Positions 19,735-29,462 of a DNA stretch of 64,000 nucleotides are shown in pieces. This DNA is from Alcanivorax nanhaiticus. Its GTDB lineage: Bacteria; Pseudomonadota; Gammaproteobacteria; Pseudomonadales; Alcanivoracaceae. The notes under the pieces were generated by a model. It was not told the origin of the DNA. It saw only the letters and a list, made by a program, of their open reading frames with translations, and did not search any database. A program made the translations under genes and the position numbers. The stretch's first letter is position 1. Each line of letters opens with the position of its first letter. The stretch is from assembly GCF_000756665.1 (NCBI RefSeq), contig NZ_ARXV01000004.1:289657-353656 (forward strand), given 5' to 3'.

Positions 19735-20517
19735 ATGATATCTGTGGCCGAAGCCAGTGGCGGTTTTGCCGCCTTGTCCCGGATGTACAAACGCCAGGTG
19801 AACGAACTCATCGGGCAGCTGCCCCTGCAGGCACAAACCCTTCCCCTGATCCCCACGGATGACGCCTTTCGCCATGGAATGTGTGAAGACACCACCTATG
19901 TGATCAAGGGTGGCATGCTGGGTATGCGCTGCGAAGATCGCAAGCTCTTCATCTGGGATGAAGGCGACCTGATTCTTCCCGACGCCGGCAACAACGAAAT
20001 TACCTACTATGCAGAAAGCGCGGTATTACTGGCCGCCTATCCCACCGTCAAACTGGTGGAAGCCATTCTGGAAGATGCTCAACTGGCACGCTTGTGGACC
20101 CGTATTCTGACCACCCAGCAGGCAATGCTGGTGAGATTACTGGCCGCCCATATCCCCGAAGAATCCTACACCACCACCGGCTTCGCCTATTTTGAACCCG
20201 GTGATGTCATTCTTCGCCAGGGAGAACCCGCCAACTACGTGCTGAGCTTGTTTGAAGGCGATGCCGATGTGCTGGTTGATGACGTTGTTGTCGGTTCAGT
20301 ACAAGAAGGCGAGGTGCTCGGTGCCATTGCCTTGCTGACTCACTCTCCACGCAGCGCCACGGTGCGGGCCAAAAGCCGCTGTTCCGTCGTCAAGGTGCCC
20401 AAGCACGAGTTCAAGGATTTGATTCGCTCCAACCCGGGCATGATCCACAGCCTGCTCACGGATATGGCCCGGCAGATAAAAACGCTTAATGGACAGGTGG
20501 TGGAACTGTCGGCCTGA
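19735..20517 (+). CDS. Cyclic-nucleotide-binding domain protein
   Basis: Protein of 260 aa from ATG 19735, chosen for the GGAGAGG ribosome site; the frame could start at TTG 19720. A degenerate N-terminal cNMP-like half (residues about 30-120) is followed by a clear cNMP-binding domain at about 148-250 with Y-F-E-P-G-D-V-I-L-R-Q-G-E and GEVLGAIALLTHSPRSATVRA. The Arg in PRSATV is the usual phosphate-binding position. No helix-turn-helix is visible, so it is probably a sensor or adaptor. It is the second such protein in the window. Confidence 0.82.
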   Translation: MISVAEASGGFAALSRMYKRQVNELIGQLPLQAQTLPLIPTDDAFRHGMCEDTTYVIKGGMLGMRCEDRKLFIWDEGDLILPDAGNNEITYYAESAVLLAAYPTVKLVEAILEDAQLARLWTRILTTQQAMLVRLLAAHIPEESYTTTGFAYFEPGDVILRQGEPANYVLSLFEGDADVLVDDVVVGSVQEGEVLGAIALLTHSPRSATVRAKSRCSVVKVPKHEFKDLIRSNPGMIHSLLTDMARQIKTLNGQVVELSA

Positions 20518-20550
20518 TTGACGGTGCATCACCAAACCGGAGGTGTAGTC

Positions 20551-20685
20551 ATGAAACACTTACTTGGTGCGGCGTTTGCTCTTGCGGTGATTATTCTGAT
20601 TATCATCGGGCTGACGGCAGAGGATCCACCTTCTCCTGACATGGAAGGCGTCCCGGCTTCTCAGCAGGAGGACAATCCCTCCTGA
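20551..20685 (+). CDS. Small single-pass membrane protein, 44 aa
   Basis: Reading frame from ATG 20551 to TGA 20683-20685. A CGGAGGTG ribosome site lies 6 bp upstream. The first half is a hydrophobic helix (LLGAAFALAVIILIIIGL), the second half an acidic Pro/Glu-rich tail ending in EDNPS, a credible small membrane protein. It lies 33 bp after the cNMP protein and overlaps the 3' end of moeB on the other strand by 25 bp. No family recognised. Confidence 0.65.
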   Translation: MKHLLGAAFALAVIILIIIGLTAEDPPSPDMEGVPASQQEDNPS

Positions 20686-21431
20686 GAGTCACCGCAGACA
20701 TGGCACCCCTTGTCACGACGCAGGGACACCTGGCGCCAGGTTAACGAGCGGCCATCAAACAGGTGCAACACCCCATACAGTTTGGCCCCCGTCAGCAACT
20801 GCAGCGCAGCCAGAGCCTGCATGGTTCCCACCGCCCCCACAACCGGACCAACGATTCCGGCCTGGCTGCAAGCAACATCACCGTCCGTGCCATCACCATA
20901 AACACAGGCGTAACAGGGGCTGCTGTCATCACGCGGATCAAACACAGCTAGCTGGCCATCCATGCGAATAGCCGCGCCGCTGACCAATGGGACCTTGTGT
21001 GCGACACAGGCTCTGTTCACCGCCTGACGAGTGGCGAAGTTATCCGTGCAATCCAGCACCAGTGACGCAGTAGACACCGCCTGACTCAGCCAGGACTCGT
21101 CAACTCGCGACACACAAGCCTGAATATCCACATCCGGATTTAATTGCAGCAGCTGATCACGAAGGGCCTGAGCCTTGGGTTGATTGATCTGGCTGCTCCG
21201 AAATGCGATCTGTCTATGCAGGTTACTCAGCTCCACATGATCGTCATCCGCCAGCACCAACCGGCCAACACCCGCGCCAGCCAGATACAACGCCGCCGGA
21301 TTGGCCAGCCCACCGCAACCAACAATCAACACCTGCGCCCCCGCCAACGCCTCCTGCCCGGCAAGGTCCACCTCACTCACCATCAGCTGGCGGCTGTAGC
21401 GTTCGAGCTGTTCGTCATTAAACATAGTCAT
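20661..21431 (-). CDS. moeB: MoeB/HesA-type adenylyltransferase (E1-like)
   Basis: Protein of about 256 aa. The start is uncertain: ATG at 21443, 21431 or 21425; the family usually begins near FNDEQLERYSRQ. Seen are the nucleotide-binding VGCGGLANPAALYLAGAG, the adenylating R-Q-I-A-F, LDCTDNFATR, and two CxxC pairs (CYAC, CHVC) for zinc. MoeB adenylates the MoaD C-terminus for molybdopterin synthesis; ThiF-like proteins do the same for thiamine. In Pseudomonas this gene also follows hemA-prfA-prmC. Confidence 0.9.
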   Translation of the reverse strand: MTMFNDEQLERYSRQLMVSEVDLAGQEALAGAQVLIVGCGGLANPAALYLAGAGVGRLVLADDDHVELSNLHRQIAFRSSQINQPKAQALRDQLLQLNPDVDIQACVSRVDESWLSQAVSTASLVLDCTDNFATRQAVNRACVAHKVPLVSGAAIRMDGQLAVFDPRDDSSPCYACVYGDGTDGDVACSQAGIVGPVVGAVGTMQALAALQLLTGAKLYGVLHLFDGRSLTWRQVSLRRDKGCHVCGDSQEGLSSC

Positions 21432-21515
21432 GTACCGCCACACCCCATGTGCTTCACTCGCAATCCAAATCGGGGCAACTTTCCTTTTCGACGACTGATA
21501 GCTCCGGTTCGAGGT

Positions 21516-22337
21516 TTATCGCCTTCCCAGAGTAATGCGGTCGTTGCCGCCCAGATCCTGAACCGTACGCACCTGCTCAAAACCGGCATCGCTCAACAGC
21601 GCATGCACCACAGCCCCTTGTTCAAATCCATGCTCCAGTATCAGCCAGCCACCGGCAACCAGCTTGCCCGTAGCCTGACGTGTAATCTCTGCCAGATCCG
21701 CCAGCCCCTTGTCCGCTGCCACCAGCGCAGAGCGAGGCTCAAAGCGTACATCCCCCTCCTGCAGATGGTGGTCCGCACCATCAATGTAAGGAGGATTGCT
21801 GACGATAAGGTCGAACAGGCCGTCACAAGGCAAAAGCCAACTGCCATGCAGACATTGCACCTGCGCGAGCAACACTTCTGCATTCCGCTCAGCCACCTTG
21901 AGCGCGGCCTCACTGAGATCCACCAGCGACACATCCCAGTCCGGCTGCTCCAGTGCCAGCGTAATACCAATGGCTCCAGTGCCCGTCCCCAAATCGACCA
22001 CCCGCGCCTGTTTCGGCAACGGCAAGGTCAGGGCGGCCTCGATCAGGGTTTCGGTATCAGGGCGGGGAATGAGGGTGTCACTGGAGACCTGAAAAGGGCG
22101 GCCAAAGAATTCACGCTCGCCGACCAGATGCGCCACCGGCTCGCCGCGTTCACGGCGCGCCAGCAATATTTCGAAGGCCGCCAGCTGGGCGCCATCCAGT
22201 TCACGATCAGCCCAGGTGAACAGCCAGGTGCGGGTCTTATCCAACACATGACACAGCAACAACTCTGCATCCAGCGCGGCGGAAGGCGACGATGCCAGCC
22301 GACTGCGGGCATCACGCAGGGCGGCATCAATACGCAT
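21516..22337 (-). CDS. prmC: PrmC, release-factor glutamine methyltransferase
   Basis: Protein of 273 aa from ATG 22337, 1 bp after the prfA stop, which decides the start. The SAM-binding VDLGTGTGAIGI and the catalytic NPPY at residues 181-184 are present. It methylates the GGQ glutamine of RF1 and RF2. It is transcribed with prfA and hemA upstream; moeB lies 84 bp further downstream, after a gap with no clear terminator. Confidence 0.96.
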   Translation of the reverse strand: MRIDAALRDARSRLASSPSAALDAELLLCHVLDKTRTWLFTWADRELDGAQLAAFEILLARRERGEPVAHLVGEREFFGRPFQVSSDTLIPRPDTETLIEAALTLPLPKQARVVDLGTGTGAIGITLALEQPDWDVSLVDLSEAALKVAERNAEVLLAQVQCLHGSWLLPCDGLFDLIVSNPPYIDGADHHLQEGDVRFEPRSALVAADKGLADLAEITRQATGKLVAGGWLILEHGFEQGAVVHALLSDAGFEQVRTVQDLGGNDRITLGRR

Positions 22338-22338
22338 G

Positions 22339-23424
22339 TTACTGCTCGCCCAGGGCGGCCAACTGGTCTGCCTGGTGCTCGGCCAGCAGGGCACCCAGCA
22401 CTTCGTCCAGGTCCCCTTCCATCACTTCCGAAAGGCGATAAAGCGTCAGGTTGATACGGTGATCGGTGACCCGTCCCTGGGGATAGTTATAGGTGCGAAT
22501 TCGCTCGGAGCGATCCCCGGAACCCACCAGGGATTTTCGCTCTGCGGCCTGCTCGGCATGGGCCGCATTCTGCTGGGCATCATACAATTTGGCGCTCAGC
22601 AGACTCATGGCCTTGGCTTTGTTCTTGTGCTGGCTACGCTCATCCTGACATTCCACCACCACGCCAGTGGGCAAGTGGGTAATCCGTACCGCAGAATCGG
22701 TGGTATTAACGTGCTGACCACCCGCCCCGGAAGAGCGATAGGTATCAATCCGCAGATCTTCGTTACGGATCTGGATATCCCCCAGGTCTTCCGCCTCGGC
22801 CATGATCGCCACAGTACAGGCAGAGGTGTGAATACGGCCCTGAGACTCTGTGGCCGGCACGCGTTGCACCCGGTGCGCACCGGATTCGAATTTCAGCCGG
22901 GAATACACCCCATCACCAATGACTCGGGCAATGACTTCCTTGTAACCACCATGCTCCCCTTCGCTGGCACTCACCAGTTCGACCTTCCAGCCCCGCTGGT
23001 CAGCGTACTTGGAATACATGCGAAAAAGATCACCCGCGAAAATCGCAGCCTCATCACCGCCCGTGCCAGCACGCACTTCCAGGAAAACATTGGCACCGTC
23101 GCGAGGATCCTTGGGCAGCATCAGCATCTGCAGCTCGCCGGCCAGCTCATCCATACTGCTCTGGGCCTCACGAGCTTCTTCCGCGCCCATCTCACGCATT
23201 TCCGGGTCGCTATCCTCCTGCATGGCTCGGGCTGCTTCCAGGTTATCCACGCTTTGCAGATATTCACGGTAACACTTCACCACCGGATCAATTTCAGAGT
23301 ATTCCCGGGACAGATCACGGAATCGGTTCTGGTTGCCGATCACTTCCGGATCAGACAACAGACCAGCCAGTTCCTCGAATCGATCGGCCAGCTTGTCCAG
23401 CTTGGTTTGCAGGGACGCTTTCAT
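22339..23424 (-). CDS. prfA: Peptide chain release factor 1
   Basis: Protein of 361 aa. The GGQ motif is at residues 235-237 (GAGGQHVN) and the stop-codon-reading P-A-T tripeptide is in VPATESQGR. No frameshift or internal stop is present, unlike the RF2 gene. It lies between hemA and prmC, as in most gammaproteobacteria. Confidence 0.98.
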   Translation of the reverse strand: MKASLQTKLDKLADRFEELAGLLSDPEVIGNQNRFRDLSREYSEIDPVVKCYREYLQSVDNLEAARAMQEDSDPEMREMGAEEAREAQSSMDELAGELQMLMLPKDPRDGANVFLEVRAGTGGDEAAIFAGDLFRMYSKYADQRGWKVELVSASEGEHGGYKEVIARVIGDGVYSRLKFESGAHRVQRVPATESQGRIHTSACTVAIMAEAEDLGDIQIRNEDLRIDTYRSSGAGGQHVNTTDSAVRITHLPTGVVVECQDERSQHKNKAKAMSLLSAKLYDAQQNAAHAEQAAERKSLVGSGDRSERIRTYNYPQGRVTDHRINLTLYRLSEVMEGDLDEVLGALLAEHQADQLAALGEQ

Positions 23425-23452
23425 ACTTTCCTCAACCCGTTACGGGCAGTCT

Positions 23453-24730
23453 TTATTCCGGGTCAGACAGATCTGTCTTGTCGTCATCTTCGAGCAGCAA
23501 CTCGCGAGCAGTGAGCAGCGCTTCCGCGCGCCCTTCCGCCGCCATTCTGCGCAAGGTAACGCTGGGACCATGCAGCCACTTGTTGACCAGAGAATGCTGA
23601 AAACGGCGCAACACCTCTTCGGGATCGCTACCGTTGTTCAATTGTTGAAGGGCTTTGTCCAGCTCGCCAGCGGCCAGTTGGGTACGCTGCTCACGGTACT
23701 CGCGCAGCACAGAAACCGCATCTTGCTCACGGCGCTGGCGACGATGACGCACGATGGCATCGCGAATCAGTTCTGCGGCCTCCTGGGCGGCCTCCTGTCG
23801 GGCGCGCACATTTTCCTGAATCGCTTCCTGAAGATGATCTACCGTGTACAGGTAAACATCATCCAGATTGCCCACTTCCGGCTCGATATCGCGGGGCACA
23901 GCAATATCCACCATGAACATGGGCCGGTGGCGGCGCTGTTTGAGCGCACGCTCCACCATACCCTTGCCGAGAATCGGCAACGGCGCTGCGGTACAGGAAA
24001 TCAGGATATCGGCACGCTCCAGCGCCACGGGCAATTCTTCCAGGCTGATGCCTCGCCCACCCACACTGGCAGCCAGTTCACTGGCACGCTCGGCAGTACG
24101 ATTGGCAATGGTAATTTCACTGACTTGCTGTTCACTAAGATGACGGGCCACCAACTCAATCATCTCACCCGCGCCAATCAACAGCGCCCGGCTTTTCTTC
24201 AGATCAGCAAAGATATGGCGGGCAAAAGACACTGCAGCATAGGCCACCGATACCGGGTTGGCACCAATACCGGTTTCCGTGCGAATGCGTTTGGCAACGG
24301 AAAAGACTTCCTGGAAAACCCGCGACAACTCACCATTGAGCAGACCCGCTTCATGGGCGCGGGCGTAGGCTTCACGCATCTGCCCCAGAATCTGCGGCTC
24401 ACCCAACACCAGAGAATCCAGACCGCCAGCCACACGCATCATGTGCTCCAGCGCCTGCTCACCCTGGTGGCGATAGAGAATGGAAACCAGCTTGTCACGG
24501 GAAAGATTGCGACGCTGGGCCAGCCAATCCACCAGATCCGGGCAGCTGTCGTCAGTCAGACAGTACAGTTCGGTACGATTACACGTGGAAAGCAACGCCG
24601 CTTCCCGGACACCTGGCATATCTCGAAGGCTGGCCAGCGCTGCTTGCGCCTGCTGCGTAGAAAACGCCAGGCGTTCGCGTAATTCCACATCTGCAGTGGT
24701 GTGATTAACGCCAACAGCGACCAGATTCAT
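23453..24730 (-). CDS. hemA: Glutamyl-tRNA reductase
   Basis: Protein of 425 aa. The catalytic Cys50 is in LLSTCNRTELY, His is at GVNH near the N-terminus, and the NADPH-binding LIGAGEMIELVARHL follows. It makes glutamate-1-semialdehyde from Glu-tRNA, the first step of C5 haem synthesis. The divergent gene is the TPR lipoprotein that leads lolB-ispE, as in Pseudomonas. Confidence 0.98.
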   Translation of the reverse strand: MNLVAVGVNHTTADVELRERLAFSTQQAQAALASLRDMPGVREAALLSTCNRTELYCLTDDSCPDLVDWLAQRRNLSRDKLVSILYRHQGEQALEHMMRVAGGLDSLVLGEPQILGQMREAYARAHEAGLLNGELSRVFQEVFSVAKRIRTETGIGANPVSVAYAAVSFARHIFADLKKSRALLIGAGEMIELVARHLSEQQVSEITIANRTAERASELAASVGGRGISLEELPVALERADILISCTAAPLPILGKGMVERALKQRRHRPMFMVDIAVPRDIEPEVGNLDDVYLYTVDHLQEAIQENVRARQEAAQEAAELIRDAIVRHRRQRREQDAVSVLREYREQRTQLAAGELDKALQQLNNGSDPEEVLRRFQHSLVNKWLHGPSVTLRRMAAEGRAEALLTARELLLEDDDKTDLSDPE

Positions 24731-24957
24731 AGTGTCTCGTGCCCGTCAGTATCGACGGGCGGCACCCTTGCCCGTCCGTACCATTCTACCTGCCTCGCCC
24801 GCAAAATCGGGGCTGCAAGGGACAGGCATTTTGCGCGAAAGCGCCCGTTAAAACAATGATATGGGCCATAGAGCGGGGCTCTCATCGCAATATGGTTTTC
24901 GGCCTGCCAGCCACTGTGCCATGATAACCAAAACTGAAATCAGGCTAATTTCCTTTA
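24731..24957. other. Divergent promoter region hemA / TPR lipoprotein
   Basis: A 227-bp gap. It has two small perfect hairpins: CCCGTC/GACGGG at about 24740-24757, and GCGC-GAAA-GCGC at 24834-24845. No confident promoter boxes could be read. Confidence 0.4.
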
Positions 24958-26670
24958 ATGACGCGTCTTTTCTATTTGCCACTGTGTGGCCTTCTACTGC
25001 TGCAGGGATGCACCACCCAGCCTGCCGCCCCCGAATCCGCGACCCCGGCACCGGTACAGACGGAAGCCGCCGAAGCACCGCCGCCCGCCTACGACAGCAA
25101 CACGCTGGCGGATCTGCTGGTCGCCGAAGTGGCCGCCCAACGGCAGGCTTATGGGGTAACCCTGGGTTACTACACTGAAGCTGCCAAAACCACTGGCGAC
25201 ACCCGAGTGCTCAGCCAGGCCTCACAGCTGGCCCATTACCTGGAAGACCATCATCAGGCGCTACTGCTCAGCCAGCAGTGGCTGGAGCAAGACTCGGAGA
25301 ACGAAGAAGCGCTGCAGCTGGCCATTCTCTCGGAAATTCGTCTCGGCAACACTGAAGCCGCCACCCGCTATCTGGACACCCTGCTGGGCGCCCACGGCGA
25401 ACAGGCGCTGGGCCGCCTGGTCGCTCAGGCTCGCGGTCTGGATGCGGAAGGGAACCTGCAACTGGTTCAGGCACTGGCACAACTGACCGATCAATACCCG
25501 GAACAGGCCCCACTGTGGTATGCCCGCGCGCTATGGCAGGAACGGGAAGGCAATCTTCAGGCGGCACTTGAGGCGGATGAGCAGGCACTCAAACGCATGC
25601 CCCGTCACGAAGACGCCCTGCTGCTCAAGGCTCAGCTGCTGTTCAAACTTGGTGAGCACAAACAAGCGCTTCGTCATCTCAAGAAGCTGGTCCGCAAATA
25701 CCCGGACTCCCGCCGGGCTCGCATCACCTATGTGCGCATGCTGCTGGCATCTGGCGAGGTGAAACAGGCAGAGAAACAGCTCCGCATCATGGCGGAACGA
25801 AACCCGGATGATCTGGACCTGAAATTCTCCCTGGCATTGCTGGCACTGGAAGCCGGTGCCACCAATACCGCTCGGGAGCAACTTCAGGAGCTGCTGTCCC
25901 TGAACTACCGTCCTGACGATGTGCATCTTTATCTGGCCCAGGGAGAAGAACAGCAGAATCAGCTGGAAGCCGCTATTGATCACTATCTCAAGGTTAGAGG
26001 CCCGCAAGCCATCCGCGCCCGGGTACAGGCCGCCCGCCTGATGGTGCGGCAGGGACAGTCCGAGCAGGCCCATGCCCTGCTCTCAGGCCTGAGACAGCAA
26101 CATCCTGAAATGGCCACCAGCCTGACCCTTAGCGAAGCCGAAATGTATCACAGCAACGGTGATTCCGAGGCCGCTCTCACGCTGCTTAATGAGGCCCTGG
26201 AGAGCTCCCCGGACAATACCGAGCTGCGCTACAGCCGCGCCATGATGGCTGAGAAAAACGGTGACCTGGCCCAGCTTGAAGCGGATCTCAAGCACATTCT
26301 CAGCATTAACCCGGACGATGCCAGCGCCCTCAATGCGCTGGGCTACACCCTTGCCAACCGCACCCCCCGTCTCGATGAAGCGCACGACTATGTCTCCCGG
26401 GCACTGGCCCTGAGCCCCGACGACCCAGCGATTCTGGATTCCATGGGCTGGGTGCTTTATCGCCAGGGCAAACTCAAGGAGGCACGCAACTACCTGCGCC
26501 GAGCCTATGAAAAATTCCCCGACCCTGAAGTGGCAGCCCATTATGGCGAAGTACTCTGGGTGCTCGGAGCCCAGAACCAGGCACGTGAAATCTGGCGCGA
26601 CACCCTGAACAGCAACCCGGACGCCCCTCATGTCCGCGAAACCATGGAAAGACTCGGAGCCCGTCTGTGA
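24958..26670 (+). CDS. TPR-repeat outer-membrane lipoprotein
   Basis: Protein of 570 aa. The signal peptide LPLCGLLLLQGC has a lipobox, and a Pro/Ala-rich linker follows. The rest is about ten or more TPR repeats (for example PALWYARALWQEREGNL-like units and ALNALGYTLANR...LDEAHDYVSRALALSPDDP). It is a typical adaptor-type periplasmic scaffold; the partner is unknown. Its stop overlaps the lolB start by 4 bp, so the two are coupled, and the same gene pair is conserved in Pseudomonas. Confidence 0.92.
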   Translation: MTRLFYLPLCGLLLLQGCTTQPAAPESATPAPVQTEAAEAPPPAYDSNTLADLLVAEVAAQRQAYGVTLGYYTEAAKTTGDTRVLSQASQLAHYLEDHHQALLLSQQWLEQDSENEEALQLAILSEIRLGNTEAATRYLDTLLGAHGEQALGRLVAQARGLDAEGNLQLVQALAQLTDQYPEQAPLWYARALWQEREGNLQAALEADEQALKRMPRHEDALLLKAQLLFKLGEHKQALRHLKKLVRKYPDSRRARITYVRMLLASGEVKQAEKQLRIMAERNPDDLDLKFSLALLALEAGATNTAREQLQELLSLNYRPDDVHLYLAQGEEQQNQLEAAIDHYLKVRGPQAIRARVQAARLMVRQGQSEQAHALLSGLRQQHPEMATSLTLSEAEMYHSNGDSEAALTLLNEALESSPDNTELRYSRAMMAEKNGDLAQLEADLKHILSINPDDASALNALGYTLANRTPRLDEAHDYVSRALALSPDDPAILDSMGWVLYRQGKLKEARNYLRRAYEKFPDPEVAAHYGEVLWVLGAQNQAREIWRDTLNSNPDAPHVRETMERLGARL

Positions 26671-27236
26671 AAGCGCTTGTTTCCCTGATCGCACTCGCCA
26701 CCGTGCTGGCCGGCTGTCAGATTCGCCCCACCACCACAGATACCTTCACCCACCCCAGCCAGATTGAACACTGGCAGATGGACGGCAAGCTGGGCTATCG
26801 CACATCCAACGACGGCGGCAGCGCCACCTTCGAATGGCAGCAGCAACCTACCCGTGGTGACATCCGCTTTTCCGGCCCACTGGGCTTTGGCAGTGCCGAA
26901 TTACGCTGGGATCCGGGTCGCGCGGAACTGATTACCGCCAAACAGCAGTATCAGGCACGCAGCCCCGGCGAACTGGCCTGGCACCTGACCGGCTTCTGGA
27001 TGCCCATTTCCGCCTTGCAATACTGGGCCCGAGGCCTGCCATGGCCGGGTGCCCCCGGCGAAGCCCGGTATGATGAAAATGAGCAGTTAATTGAACTGGA
27101 GCAGCTTGGCTGGCAGCTGGAATTTGATCGCTACCAGCCAGTGGCTGGCGTCAGCCTGCCCCATCGCGTCAAGGCACAACAAAACGGCAATCGCTTCACC
27201 CTGCTGATCAAGCAATGGGCCCCCGGCAAACCATGA
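26667..27236 (+). CDS. lolB: LolB, outer-membrane lipoprotein receptor
   Basis: Protein of 189 aa. Signal peptide with lipobox LAGC at about residues 15-18, then the family pattern H-W-Q-M-D-G-K-L-G-Y-R and F-E-W-Q-Q. LolB receives lipoproteins from LolA and inserts them in the outer membrane. The order TPR-lolB-ispE is conserved, with overlaps of 4 bp at both ends. Confidence 0.96.
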   Translation: MKALVSLIALATVLAGCQIRPTTTDTFTHPSQIEHWQMDGKLGYRTSNDGGSATFEWQQQPTRGDIRFSGPLGFGSAELRWDPGRAELITAKQQYQARSPGELAWHLTGFWMPISALQYWARGLPWPGAPGEARYDENEQLIELEQLGWQLEFDRYQPVAGVSLPHRVKAQQNGNRFTLLIKQWAPGKP

Positions 27237-28126
27237 CCCTCACGCTCCCGGCCCCAGCCAAACTCAATCTGTTCCTGCATATCACCGGTCAACGACCGGA
27301 TGGCTATCACTGCCTGCAAACCCTGTTCGCCCTGCTCGACCACGGCGACAGCCTGACGTTCTCGCCCAGCGACAAACTGCAGATGCACTGCAATGACCCG
27401 CAGTTACCTTGCGACGAGAGCAACCTGATACTTCGTGCGGCCAGCCTCCTGCAAGACCATACCAGCCATCAGGGAGGGGCCAGCATCACTCTGGAAAAAC
27501 GCCTGCCCATGGGGGGCGGTGTTGGCGGAGGCTCCTCGGATGCCGCCACCGCCCTGCTCGGCCTGAATCAGTTGTGGGGACTAGACCTGTCCCTGGAAAC
27601 ATTGGCCGATTTAGGCCTGAAGCTGGGCGCCGATGTGCCCGTGTTTGTCCTCGGCCAATCCGCCTGGGCGGAAGGCGTGGGCGAGCAAATTACCCCGGTT
27701 TCTTTGCCTGATGCCCACTTTTTGGTCATTCACCCCGGAATTCATGTATCAACTGCTCGAATTTTCGGCGACCGGGAATTGACAAGGGATACCCCCATCA
27801 GTAAATTACCGGCCTCGCTTGAGGCGGTGCTGACCCGCGACTTTCACAATGACTGTGAAGCGGTAGCAAAACGGCACTTTCCAGAAATAGGAAAGACGCT
27901 GGACTGGCTCAGGCAACATGCGGGAAACTCCCGTATGACCGGTACAGGCGCTTGTTGCTTTGCAAGACTGACCGGACCGCAACAGGGGCAGCAGTTGCTG
28001 CAACAGTTGCCACAACACTGGACAGGTTTCGTCGCTCGAAGCAGAAACACCTCCCCTCTTCATGAGGCACTGGCAAGGTTTCGAGAGACACAGAATTCAG
28101 GCGAATCTGCACACATCGAAAAATAG
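27233..28126 (+). CDS. ispE: IspE, 4-diphosphocytidyl-2-C-methyl-D-erythritol kinase
   Basis: Protein of 297 aa from ATG 27233, which overlaps the lolB stop. The GHMP-kinase signature PMGGGVGGGSSDAA is at about residues 90-104, and the start PAPAKLNLFLHITG is typical. It phosphorylates CDP-ME in the MEP isoprenoid pathway. It is slightly longer than the E. coli enzyme because of a polar tail. tRNA-Gln follows 21 bp later. Confidence 0.97.
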   Translation: MTLTLPAPAKLNLFLHITGQRPDGYHCLQTLFALLDHGDSLTFSPSDKLQMHCNDPQLPCDESNLILRAASLLQDHTSHQGGASITLEKRLPMGGGVGGGSSDAATALLGLNQLWGLDLSLETLADLGLKLGADVPVFVLGQSAWAEGVGEQITPVSLPDAHFLVIHPGIHVSTARIFGDRELTRDTPISKLPASLEAVLTRDFHNDCEAVAKRHFPEIGKTLDWLRQHAGNSRMTGTGACCFARLTGPQQGQQLLQQLPQHWTGFVARSRNTSPLHEALARFRETQNSGESAHIEK

Positions 28127-28147
28127 TGCAGACCTGAAAAAGAGTGT

Positions 28148-28223
28148 TGGGGTATAGCCAAGTTGGTAAGGCAGCGGGTTTTGATCCCGTTATTCCCAGG
28201 TTCGAGTCCTGGTACCCCAGCCA
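28148..28223 (+). tRNA. tRNA-Gln (anticodon TTG)
   Basis: Acceptor stem TGGGGTA/TACCCCA (28148-28154 and 28213-28219), anticodon stem GCGGG/CCCGT with loop TTTTGAT (anticodon TTG at 28181-28183), T-arm with TTCGAGT, and encoded CCA. The gene lies between ispE and prs as in Pseudomonas. Confidence 0.97.
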
Positions 28224-28233
28224 TATTTCTTCA

Positions 28234-28260
28234 CCGGCCCCACCCCTTCCCCGGGGCCGG
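28234..28260 (+). other. GC-rich hairpin after tRNA-Gln
   Basis: Perfect 8-bp stem CCGGCCCC (28234-28241) and GGGGCCGG (28253-28260), 11 bp after the tRNA. There is no T-run, so it may be a 3' processing or pause structure rather than a terminator. prs starts 36 bp downstream. Confidence 0.6.
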
Positions 28261-28296
28261 ATAATACACGACAGGTCATCACGAAGAGAGGCGCCA

Positions 28297-29256
28297 GTGT
28301 CCAAGCTCGTCGTTTTCACCGGTAATGCTACCCCCGAACTGGCCCGCGCGATGGTCAACCACCTGAATCTGCCGATCGGTAACGCCGATGTGGGCACCTT
28401 CAGCGATGGCGAAGTGGCCGTCGAGATTCAGGAAAATGTCCGTGGCAAGGACGTATTCATCGTCCAGTCCACCTGCAACCCCACCAATAACAACATCATG
28501 GAACTGCTGGTCATGGCCGACGCCCTGCGTCGCTCCTCCGCCGGCCGTATTACCGCCGTGATGCCGTACTTTGGTTACGCCCGCCAGGATCGCCGCGTGC
28601 GCTCCGCACGAGTGCCGATTACTGCCAAAGTGGTGGCAGACATGATCACCACCGTGGGTATCGACCGCGTAGTAACCGTTGACCTGCACGCCGACCAGAT
28701 CCAGGGCTTCTTCGACATTCCGGTAGACAACGTTTACGCCACCCCGCTGATCGTGGCTGACATCGAGCGCCAGAAACACGACGACCTGATGGTAGTGTCC
28801 CCGGACGTGGGCGGCGTAGTCCGTGCCCGCGCCCTGGCCAAGCAACTTAACGATGCCGACCTGGCCATCATCGACAAGCGCCGCCCCAAAGCCAATGTCT
28901 CCCAGGTCATGCACATCATCGGTGAAGTCAAAGGCCGCACCTGTATCCTGGTGGACGACATGGTCGATACCGCCGGCACCCTGTGCAAGGCCGCCGACGC
29001 CCTGAAAGAGCATGGCGCCGCCAAAGTCTACGCCTACATTACTCACCCGGTACTGTCTGGCCCGGCCATCGACAACATCGCCGGCAGCTCGCTGGACCAG
29101 CTTGTGGTCACTGACACCATCCCGCTGTCTGAAGCCGGCCGCGCCTGCGACAAGATCCGCGTCCTCAGCCTGGCTCCGATGCTGGCCGAGACCATCCGCC
29201 GGGTGAACAATGAAGAATCCCTGAGCGCCATGTTCGACCGGCTGGAGCTGGTATAG
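28297..29256 (+). CDS. prs: Ribose-phosphate pyrophosphokinase (PRPP synthetase)
   Basis: Protein of 319 aa from GTG 28297 ([16 protein letters not shown]). The frame is open back through the tRNA, but family alignment and the GAGAGGCG site support GTG. It has the PRPP-binding motif [11 protein letters not shown], the flexible catalytic segment with [12 protein letters not shown], and HADQIQGFF. It makes PRPP for purine, pyrimidine, His, Trp and NAD synthesis. Confidence 0.97.
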   Translation: MSKLVVFTGNATPELARAMVNHLNLPIGNADVGTFSDGEVAVEIQENVRGKDVFIVQSTCNPTNNNIMELLVMADALRRSSAGRITAVMPYFGYARQDRRVRSARVPITAKVVADMITTVGIDRVVTVDLHADQIQGFFDIPVDNVYATPLIVADIERQKHDDLMVVSPDVGGVVRARALAKQLNDADLAIIDKRRPKANVSQVMHIIGEVKGRTCILVDDMVDTAGTLCKAADALKEHGAAKVYAYITHPVLSGPAIDNIAGSSLDQLVVTDTIPLSEAGRACDKIRVLSLAPMLAETIRRVNNEESLSAMFDRLELV

Positions 29257-29268
29257 AACGCCGAAGGC

Positions 29269-29359
29269 CAGATGCTTGACGCCTGACGCTGAAACCCGCT
29301 TTTAGAGCGGGTTTTTGTTTTTGGGCGCATCGGGCATCAGGCGTCTGGCATCCGGCGTC
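29269..29359. repeat. Heptamer repeat arms around the prs terminator
   Basis: Left arm 29269-29289: CAGATGC-TTGACGC-CTGACGC. Right arm 29325-29359: GCGCATC-GGGCATC-AGGCGTC-TGGCATC-CGGCGTC, five perfect-register heptamers. The arms are roughly inverted copies, and the rho-independent terminator of prs lies exactly between them. Confidence 0.85.
29292..29316 (+). terminator. Rho-independent terminator of prs
   Basis: Stem AAACCCGCT/AGCGGGTTT with loop and T-run, 36 bp after the prs stop. It is nested between two heptamer repeat arms. Confidence 0.92.
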
Positions 29360-29462
29360 CTTTTCATGCATAATCGCGCCCCCGCGGAATCCTCCGTGGG
29401 ATTATTTAACCTCTCTGGCCGACCTGGTCGCGGGAAGCCCGAGAGCATACTGGAGACATACC

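Noticed and set aside
28144..28296. Extended prs reading frame starting inside tRNA-Gln
   Set aside because: The extension only translates the tRNA; the PRPP synthetase begins at GTG 28297.
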